This document shows positions 6,961-11,103 of a stretch of DNA of 11,103 nucleotides, in pieces. The DNA comes from Methanoregula sp. (lineage in GTDB: Archaea > Halobacteriota > Methanomicrobia > Methanomicrobiales > Methanospirillaceae), in assembly GCA_023228295.1 (NCBI GenBank), contig JALOBP010000092.1, positions 1 through 11,103 of the forward strand, in the 5' to 3' direction. A program made the position numbers and the translations under genes. Position 1 is the first letter of the stretch; each line of letters begins with the position of its first letter. The notes beneath the pieces were generated by a model. The model was not told the DNA's origin, did not search any database, and saw only the letters and a program-made list of their open reading frames with translations.

Positions 6961-6973
6961 CTTTTAAAATTTA
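6961..6973 (+). promoter_or_regulatory. TATA-like promoter of the L10e gene
   Basis: CTTTTAAAATTTA lies about 26 nt before ATG 6993 (centre to start), implying a very short or absent leader. A GGAG at 6980-6983, nine bases before the ATG, could also act as a Shine-Dalgarno site if transcription begins earlier, for instance from the AT-rich TTTTATTAAA near 6893. Confidence 0.45.
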
Positions 6974-6992
6974 ATCCCAGGAGTAGGACGCG

Positions 6993-7706
6993 ATGGTTAG
7001 AAAACCGGCAAAGATGTACAGGAACATTTCCAAGAAAGCCTATACCAGGCGGAAATACATGGGTGGTGTTCCCGGGAGTAAGATTGTACAGTTCGAGATG
7101 GGCAACCTCTCACAGGAATTCCCGACCGAGGTCGACCTTATTGTTGAAGAGTCCTGCCAGATCCGGCACAGCGCTCTTGAGGCAGCTCGTATTACCGCTA
7201 ACCGTCGTCTGATGAAGGATGTGGGCCGGTCAAACTTCCACTTCAAGATACGCGTCTTCCCCCACCATGTCCTGCGCGAGAACAAGCAGGCAACCGGTGC
7301 CGGTGCTGACCGTGTCTCAGAAGGTATGCGCCTTGCATTCGGCAAGGCAGTTGGAACTGCTGCACGGGTTGATTCAGGCCAGAAGATCATGACTGTCTTC
7401 TCCACCCCCCAGTACCTTGAGAAGATCAAGGATGCGCTCCATCACAGTGGCCACAAGCTCCCGACCCCCTCGCACCTGAAGGTCAGCACGATCAAGGTCA
7501 GCGGCAGGGTTATTTCGGCCCCGAAACTTGTCGGTGAGAAGGTTGTTGCAGCTCCGGTTGTTGCCGAAGAAGCAGTAGCTGAGCCCGCAAAGGAAGCCGT
7601 CAAGGGCAGCGGCGCAATCCACGCAAAGGGCGGCAAGGACGCAAAGGCAGCACCCGCAAAGGATGAGAAGAAAGGCGCAGCCCCGGCAAAGGGCGGCAAG
7701 AAGTAA
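6993..7706 (+). CDS. rpl10e: Ribosomal protein L10e (L16/uL16 family) with long C-terminal tail
   Basis: Large-subunit ribosomal protein, the archaeal/eukaryotic counterpart of bacterial L16 (uL16), near the peptidyl transferase centre and the A-site tRNA. The core, about residues 1-165, is typical: MVRKPAKMYR, YTRRKYMGGVPGSKIVQF, RFP-type block KIRVFPHHVLRENK, ATGAGADRVSEGMRLAFGKA (the basic loop region near the tRNA) and VDSGQKIMTVFS. Archaeal L10e proteins usually end near here, at about 160-180 aa. This one has 237 aa: residues about 170-237 are an Ala/Lys/Gly/Glu/Pro-rich, low-complexity tail ending in KKGAAPAKGGKK. The phrase AKGGK occurs twice, and the matching DNA phrase GCAAAGGGCGGCAAG is also repeated. 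The tail is in frame with no sign of a sequencing break, and is probably a disordered extension. Family call very secure; the tail's role is unknown. Confidence 0.96.
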   Translation: MVRKPAKMYRNISKKAYTRRKYMGGVPGSKIVQFEMGNLSQEFPTEVDLIVEESCQIRHSALEAARITANRRLMKDVGRSNFHFKIRVFPHHVLRENKQATGAGADRVSEGMRLAFGKAVGTAARVDSGQKIMTVFSTPQYLEKIKDALHHSGHKLPTPSHLKVSTIKVSGRVISAPKLVGEKVVAAPVVAEEAVAEPAKEAVKGSGAIHAKGGKDAKAAPAKDEKKGAAPAKGGKK

Positions 7707-7731
7707 ATTTTTTTCGACTCTCTTTTTTTTT
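7707..7731 (+). terminator. Double T-tract terminator of the L10e gene
   Basis: Runs of seven T (7708-7714) and nine T (7723-7731) begin right after the TAA stop. Two T-tracts in tandem are a usual archaeal intrinsic terminator. From here to 7868 I see no convincing gene on either strand. Confidence 0.7.
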
Positions 7732-7868
7732 ACCGCGCATTTCCAGCCAGTTCAGGGATTGATTTAGCCGGTACAGGCACCGTACTGACCGGACGGCACG
7801 ATTCCCGTCAGAATGTTCATGATTCCGGCAGTGCCACATATCGCACCGGGGCAATCAGGACTCAAGAT

Positions 7869-7876
7869 AAAAAAAA
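7869..7876 (-). terminator. T-tract terminator of the alkyl sulfatase gene
   Basis: Eight A on the plus strand give TTTTTTTT on the minus strand, about 48 nt past the TAG stop at 7926-7924. It ends the minus-strand unit so that it converges with the L10e terminator. Confidence 0.6.
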
Positions 7877-7923
7877 GAGGGCACCATGGGTCATTGTCAT
7901 GGATCCACGCCTTTGTCTTCCAG

Positions 7924-9888
7924 CTATGGGACTGCAATGGGAAAATTGTGATCAAACGTATCGAGCATACTGACGAATGTATCGAATACCACAGGTTCTC
8001 CTGAAGTCACAACCACACCCTGTGGTGTGACAGAAGGGGTGAGGGCCAGCGTCTCGAGCGTTTTTCTGGGCATCTCGACAGATACGGCTGCTTCCGGTGA
8101 GGTCTCGTTCAGCCAGTACACGATTACGCTGTTCTTTACCTGGACAAGAGCGGTATCACCGGTGTCGGTAATTATGAGATTCATTTTATAGTTGTCACCG
8201 TCTGCTTTCCCGGCATTGACCCTCACCGACAGGTAGTCCAGGAGCTGGTCAATGGTCATCGCAGACATGATATCTTTGGAGATCATGTTCCGGCCCGGGG
8301 ACGGCAGGGTGCCCCGGAGTTCCGATGCTGCCGTCAGGTATGCGTTCCGGGCAGAGCCTGATTCTTCCTGGTATCCGAGTTGCTCGAGTGCAGCAGCTTC
8401 GATCTTCCTTGCCTCCATGTTCGCAGGATCGGCAAATACGAGATAATTCGCAATCGAGGCGACCAGCTCATAGTTCCCCTCGTCATAATCCTTTTTAAGA
8501 CGCTGCATAACGGCATCTGCCCCGCCCATGTATTCGGTCATGCCCGTTGCATATTCGGTGGGGGTAAGTCGTTTCAGGTTGACGGGATTCCCGTCGTAAA
8601 AGCCGAGGTATCGCTGGTACGTGGCCTTCACGCCCATGGAGACCTGGCCGTAGAAACCATGGGTGTACCAGTACTGCTTCAGCGATGCGGGGAGCTCGAC
8701 CATGTCCGCGATCTCGTCCATCGTGTAGCCCTTGTTGGCCAGGTTCAGGGTCTGATCGTTGATGTACTTGTACATGTCCCGCTCGTTTTCGAGGCTCCCG
8801 ATGACCTTGTCATTCCCGTTCCGGGGCCAGTTATGGGCTGATAACATGACCTCCGCTTTGTCCCCGTACAGCCGGCGGGTCTCGTCCAGGCTCTCCGACC
8901 ACGCAAGCGGATCCCGCACCTGGGCACCCCGCGGCGTCAGGATGTTGTGGAGCGATCCGGCGCAGTTCTCTGCAATGAAGAGGGCGTTGTTTTCCGGGAA
9001 CCAGATATTCAGCTCAACCGGTGCCTCGGTCTCGTCTGCTTTCTGGAACACCATGCGGACGCCGTCGATTGTGACTTCCTGCCCGGTATATGTAATATCC
9101 ATGGTGGGCGGGATCAGGGAGGCAGTGCCGGTTGAGATGGTCTTACCGATACCGATGTCGACTTGTCCCTTCCCGTCCTTTGGGAGGAGAAGGCCGTACT
9201 GGTACATGGCCCGCCGCTGCATTGCGTTGCCGGCATACACGTTCTCGCTGATGGCATATTCCATGAAACGGTCGGGGGCGATGATCGTTACCCTGCCGGC
9301 TTTAACCGCATCGCTGGTGGTAACCCCCTTGACTCCCTGATAATGATCGGCATGGGGGTGGGAGTAGATCACGGCGTTTACCGGATATGAGCCAAGGCTT
9401 ATGTTGACCAGTGTCATTGCAGCCCGGGCTGTCTCGACCGATGAGAGGGGGTCGATGACGATCCAGCCAGTGTCACCTTTGATCAGTGTCATTGATGAAG
9501 CATCGAAGCCCCGGACCTGGTAGATCCCCGGCCTGACCATGAAGAGGCCGTGGATGTTGTTGAGCTGCGCCTGCCGGTACAGGAGCGGGTTGATGGTATC
9601 CGAACGGGACCCGTTCTCGAAACGCCGGAATGCCTCAGCATTCCATGCGGTGATATTCGGGATGTCGGCCGGGATGATCAGGGGGTCGAAGGTTGCGATG
9701 AGTCCCCTGCGTGCAAATTCGAAGTCCTCATCGTTGTTGTTCCACGCGGGAGTGTTGTTCGCCTGCATGTTGGCGGCAATCGTGAACTCTGTGGCATTGT
9801 TCCGGATGTCGCCAGCGGCCGATGCACACGCAATGTTGCAAAGGCAGAATGCAGTAATCATCAGGAGAGTATAAACCGGGGATCTCAT
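7924..9888 (-). CDS. Secreted type III alkyl sulfatase (SdsA1/YjcS-like, metallo-beta-lactamase fold)
   Basis: Zinc enzyme expected to hydrolyse sulfate esters of alkyl chains, outside the cytoplasm. 654 aa, the usual family length. Residues 1-25 look like a signal peptide, cleaved near ASAA; a weak lipobox (NIAC) is an alternative. The metallo-beta-lactamase domain covers about 110-370: HPHADH (177-182) supplies metal ligands, YQYGLLLPK with IGIGK matches the substrate pocket block, AENCAGSLHN (E307) and RGAQVRDPLAWSESLDE are the second metal-binding region, and SAHNWPRNGND carries His352. About 375-515 fits the helical dimerisation domain (Alkyl_sulf_dimr) and about 520-654 the SCP2-like C-terminal domain (Alkyl_sulf_C). 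Most relatives have HHWPRWG where this has AHNWPRNG. No Shine-Dalgarno sequence; a TATA-like box suggests a very short leader. Family call firm, natural substrate unknown. Confidence 0.92.
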   Translation of the reverse strand: MRSPVYTLLMITAFCLCNIACASAAGDIRNNATEFTIAANMQANNTPAWNNNDEDFEFARRGLIATFDPLIIPADIPNITAWNAEAFRRFENGSRSDTINPLLYRQAQLNNIHGLFMVRPGIYQVRGFDASSMTLIKGDTGWIVIDPLSSVETARAAMTLVNISLGSYPVNAVIYSHPHADHYQGVKGVTTSDAVKAGRVTIIAPDRFMEYAISENVYAGNAMQRRAMYQYGLLLPKDGKGQVDIGIGKTISTGTASLIPPTMDITYTGQEVTIDGVRMVFQKADETEAPVELNIWFPENNALFIAENCAGSLHNILTPRGAQVRDPLAWSESLDETRRLYGDKAEVMLSAHNWPRNGNDKVIGSLENERDMYKYINDQTLNLANKGYTMDEIADMVELPASLKQYWYTHGFYGQVSMGVKATYQRYLGFYDGNPVNLKRLTPTEYATGMTEYMGGADAVMQRLKKDYDEGNYELVASIANYLVFADPANMEARKIEAAALEQLGYQEESGSARNAYLTAASELRGTLPSPGRNMISKDIMSAMTIDQLLDYLSVRVNAGKADGDNYKMNLIITDTGDTALVQVKNSVIVYWLNETSPEAAVSVEMPRKTLETLALTPSVTPQGVVVTSGEPVVFDTFVSMLDTFDHNFPIAVP

Positions 9889-9915
9889 GGGTACTATTCT
9901 GTCACCCTGTGCTAC

Positions 9916-9929
9916 GGTATATCGATATC
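9916..9929 (-). promoter_or_regulatory. TATA-like promoter of the alkyl sulfatase gene
   Basis: On the minus strand GATATCGATATACC lies about 28-41 nt before ATG 9888, so the message would have a leader of only a few bases. It includes a perfect 10-bp palindrome (ATATCGATAT, 9919-9928), which may be chance or a regulator site. Co-transcription from the DUF488 gene 83 nt upstream is also possible. Confidence 0.4.
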
Positions 9930-9971
9930 GGAATGATATGGGGGAGTAAAGTCAGTTCCCGCCAGACCCGC

Positions 9972-10343
9972 TTACTGGATTGTTGCCTGAGTCGTTCCCC
10001 CTTCCCAGACCTCCGGCACCCGGATCCCTTTTGTCTCGGAAAACCACTCCGCTACGAGACCCCGGTGGCAGTGTGTCCGCTCTTTCTCGAAGCAGAGCAT
10101 GATGATGTCCTGGCCCGGCACGAGTTCTCCGAGCTCGTGGAGCACCGCGTCCGGGTCGATGGTGGTGAGGACCTCGTCCCGGTAGCGCTGCCGGAAGACT
10201 TCCCAGTTGCCGCTCCTGATCATATCAGGTGCGGGTGCGAGCGACAGGTACCGGGCGCCGGCGTACCATTTCGGGGGGAAGCGGGCGATGGAGACGGCTC
10301 CCGGGTCGCGGGCGCTTTTGGCGAAGTAGCTGGTGCGAAGCAT
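9972..10343 (-). CDS. DUF488 family protein
   Basis: A 123-aa cytosolic protein of the DUF488 family, whose biochemical role is not settled. The diagnostic block is IIMLCFEKERTHCHRGLVAEW (about 80-100), matching the family pattern L-C-x-E-...-CHR with the conserved Cys-His-Arg; the N-terminal TSYFAKSA and the WY...YLSLAP stretch also fit. The start at ATG 10343 is the first in frame and gives MLRTSYFA, the expected N-terminus; no clear Shine-Dalgarno sequence is seen. It lies 83 nt upstream of the alkyl sulfatase gene on the same strand, with no T-tract between, so they may share a transcript, though no functional link is known. Confidence 0.85.
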   Translation of the reverse strand: MLRTSYFAKSARDPGAVSIARFPPKWYAGARYLSLAPAPDMIRSGNWEVFRQRYRDEVLTTIDPDAVLHELGELVPGQDIIMLCFEKERTHCHRGLVAEWFSETKGIRVPEVWEGGTTQATIQ

Positions 10344-10411
10344 TTCGGGTACCGGAGTGTTGGTTGGAGGAGGGGATAAGGTGTGGTGGGTGGATGAAAA
10401 GATCCGGAAAT

Positions 10412-10436
10412 GGGGAGGTCAACAGGTTACCTCCCC
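10412..10436. repeat. GC-rich inverted repeat (hairpin)
   Basis: GGGGAGGT (10412-10419) is the exact reverse complement of ACCTCCCC (10429-10436), with a nine-base loop. It is the first of a series of G-tract/C-tract hairpins in this intergenic block and the left end of the first copy of the longer repeat. Confidence 0.7.
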
Positions 10437-10473
10437 TACCAAAATTTTCCAAAACGATCCTACCCCCCCACCC
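10412..10473 (+). repeat. G/C-tract repeat family, copy 1
   Basis: About 60 nt with the layout G-tract, GTCAACAGGTTA, C-tract, an AT-rich middle (AAAATTTTCCAAAACG) and a second C-tract. It aligns end to end with the block at 10699-10759, including the AT-rich middle, and less well with that at 10543-10600. All three are in the same orientation. Confidence 0.6.
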
Positions 10474-10489
10474 ATATGCAGGGGGGGTA
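10461..10489. repeat. Perfect 9-bp inverted repeat with 11-nt loop
   Basis: TACCCCCCC (10461-10469) pairs with GGGGGGGTA (10481-10489) around ACCCATATGCA. A very stable hairpin in DNA or RNA. It overlaps the first copy of the exact 28-bp direct repeat. Confidence 0.75.
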
Positions 10490-10553
10490 TGCTGCGCCTT
10501 TTCTGGTGCCGAGCTCGGTTCAGGTCCCCCACCCATATGCAGGGGGGGTATGC
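10465..10553 (+). repeat. Exact 28-bp direct repeat, two copies (10465-10492 and 10526-10553)
   Basis: Five C, then ACCCATATGCA, then seven G and TATGC, identical in both copies and separated by 33 nt of unlike sequence (period 61). A much degraded third copy may start exactly one period further, at 10587 (six C, TACTCATCTTC, GGGTAGC). Not called CRISPR, because sequence following the second copy recurs at 10705-10724 as part of the wider repeat family. Confidence 0.8.
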
Positions 10554-10600
10554 GGCTGACCCCCTCCCCTCTTTGTGCCCGGGGAACCCCCCTACTCATC
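10543..10600 (+). repeat. G/C-tract repeat family, copy 2
   Basis: Starts with a G-tract, then TATGCGGCTGA (11 nt) and a C-tract; the G- and C-tracts can pair. Closely matches the start of copy 3, where the 11-nt loop differs only by two C-to-T changes (TATGTGGTTGA). The rest is degraded relative to copies 1 and 3. Confidence 0.6.
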
Positions 10601-10654
10601 TTCGGGTAGCAGGTGTTTTTCCGGTCTCACGTCTGGAGTTCCACGCGAAATGCA

Positions 10655-10795
10655 GCGCTAACGCGTGCGCAAATGTGTGCATTACTCACGTTTGGGTTGG
10701 GGGGTATGTGGTTGACCCCCCCTCTATTATTTTTCAAAATCGTAAGGACCCCCCTGGCTGGGGGGTGGGGGGAATATGCGCTAACTTATCGCAAA
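10655..10795 (+). repeat. Paired motif GCGCTAAC-(4/5 nt)-CGCAAA at both sides of copy 3
   Basis: GCGCTAAC, five bases, CGCAAA at 10655-10673, and GCGCTAAC, four bases, CGCAAA at 10778-10795. The two flank repeat copy 3 at 123-nt spacing. The second overlaps the stop codon region of the transposase relic. This suggests a composite repeat unit of about 120 nt; no function can be read. Confidence 0.5.
10699..10759 (+). repeat. G/C-tract repeat family, copy 3
   Basis: GGGGGG (10699-10704), TATGTGGTTGA, CCCCCCC (10716-10722), an AT-rich middle (TTATTTTTCAAAATCG) and a second C-tract CCCCCC (10749-10754). The second C-tract can pair with GGGGGG at 10760-10765 around five bases; a further G6 tract follows at 10767-10772. 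Confidence 0.6.
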
Positions 10796-11103
10796 ATTTT
10801 TCGACGACAATGACGGATAAGAATACGCACCGAACAACTGGCGGATCCGTTTTCGATTGCCTTCAGCAAGCCCGTTTCTGATATTACTCCAATCAGCGAT
10901 ACAATTTTTCAGAGATAAAAAAGGATTAATCGCATTTTTTAACAGGTGAAAAGCGAACGAGGTCTCTCTCCAAAGATTGGATTGAACGGGATCATCGTCA
11001 CAAAATTTGGCGCAGAGGGTATCCCCAGGGGGAAAAAGAGCGGCCCCGGTCAACAATAGCGTTTGTTAAAAGCGCCACAACCATCTTTCCGTGCAACCAT
11101 GCT
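10781..11103 (-). pseudogene. IS4-type transposase, C-terminal remnant with frameshift (cut by window edge)
   Basis: Read on the minus strand from the right edge, frame one (11102-11001) gives AWLHGKMVVALLTNAIVDRG and then RSFSPWGYPLRQIL, ending in TGA at 11000-10998. The family normally continues (S)LWRE..FA...; that continuation is present one frame over, from about 11002 to 10781: CDDDPVQSNLWRETSFAF, HLLKNAINPFLSLKN, IADWSNIRNGLAEGNRKRIR. This order (LHGK..VALL, F.PWGY, SLWRE.AF, L..WNNI..ALAEG) is the C-terminal end of IS4-family DDE transposases. A one-base shift near 11003 splits it, so it is probably non-functional; the catalytic core would lie outside the window, to the right. No clear terminal inverted repeat is seen. 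A short TTG-started reading frame over 10781-11056 is only the second half of this relic. Confidence 0.75.

Noticed and set aside
7764..7955. Short minus-strand frame with four Cys (CPGAICGTAG...GACTG), 63 aa
   Set aside because: It overlaps the end of the alkyl sulfatase gene and spans its T-tract terminator; no ribosome site or known small-protein family.
10465..10553. Two-repeat CRISPR array
   Set aside because: Only two exact copies, homopolymer-rich repeat, sequence after the second copy recurs at 10705-10724, and no cas gene in the window.
10229..10609. Overlapping frames on both strands at the DUF488 5' end
   Set aside because: They overlap the recognised DUF488 gene in other frames and owe their length to the repeat block.
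10333..10881. 182-aa plus-strand frame with Pro/Gly repeats (PPPICRGGM, IFQN...DPP)
   Set aside because: The repeats come from DNA G/C-tract repeats; the frame starts inside the DUF488 gene and has no ribosome site, so it is not taken as a gene.

Overview
The window looks like a chromosomal segment of a methanogenic archaeon, most likely of the order Methanomicrobiales (Methanoregula/Methanosphaerula-like). Evidence: it encodes the archaea-only tRNA-dependent amidotransferase GatDE and the archaeal/eukaryotic ribosomal protein L10e; several genes have TATA-type promoters 25-30 nt before the start codon and little or no Shine-Dalgarno sequence; terminators are simple T-tracts. The taxon is inferred from gene content and moderately high GC, not from a search.

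Layout. (1) 1-3989, minus strand: a tight gene series in the order HTH regulator -> argH -> gatD -> gatE (gatE runs off the left edge). argH makes arginine; GatD and GatE together convert Glu-tRNA(Gln) to Gln-tRNA(Gln). argH/gatD and gatD/gatE touch or overlap, so translation is probably coupled. gatD has no usual start codon where its conserved N-terminal domain begins; a well-spaced Shine-Dalgarno sequence points to an AUA codon. (2) 3990-4191: AT-rich divergent promoter region with short inverted repeats. (3) 4192-6870, plus strand: a three-gene ABC importer of the nitrate/sulfonate/taurine class (lipoprotein binding protein, permease, ATPase). The divergent HTH protein, which has a possible PrpR_N-like C-terminal half, is the obvious candidate regulator. 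(4) 6993-7706, plus strand: ribosomal protein L10e with an unusual Ala/Lys/Gly-rich C-terminal tail, followed by T-tract terminators. (5) 7924-10343, minus strand: a DUF488 protein and, downstream, a secreted type III (metallo-beta-lactamase fold) alkyl sulfatase. (6) 10412-10790: an intergenic block of G-tract/C-tract repeats able to form hairpins. (7) 10781-11103, minus strand: the frameshifted C-terminal end of an IS4-type transposase, continuing beyond the right edge.

Most of the window is ordinary housekeeping and transport. The parts worth a second look are the gatD start, the L10e tail, the divergent regulator/transporter pair, the alkyl sulfatase, and the repeat block next to the transposase relic. 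I found no convincing defence system or CRISPR array. A 28-bp repeat with a 33-bp spacer near 10465 imitates CRISPR geometry but fails on closer reading.
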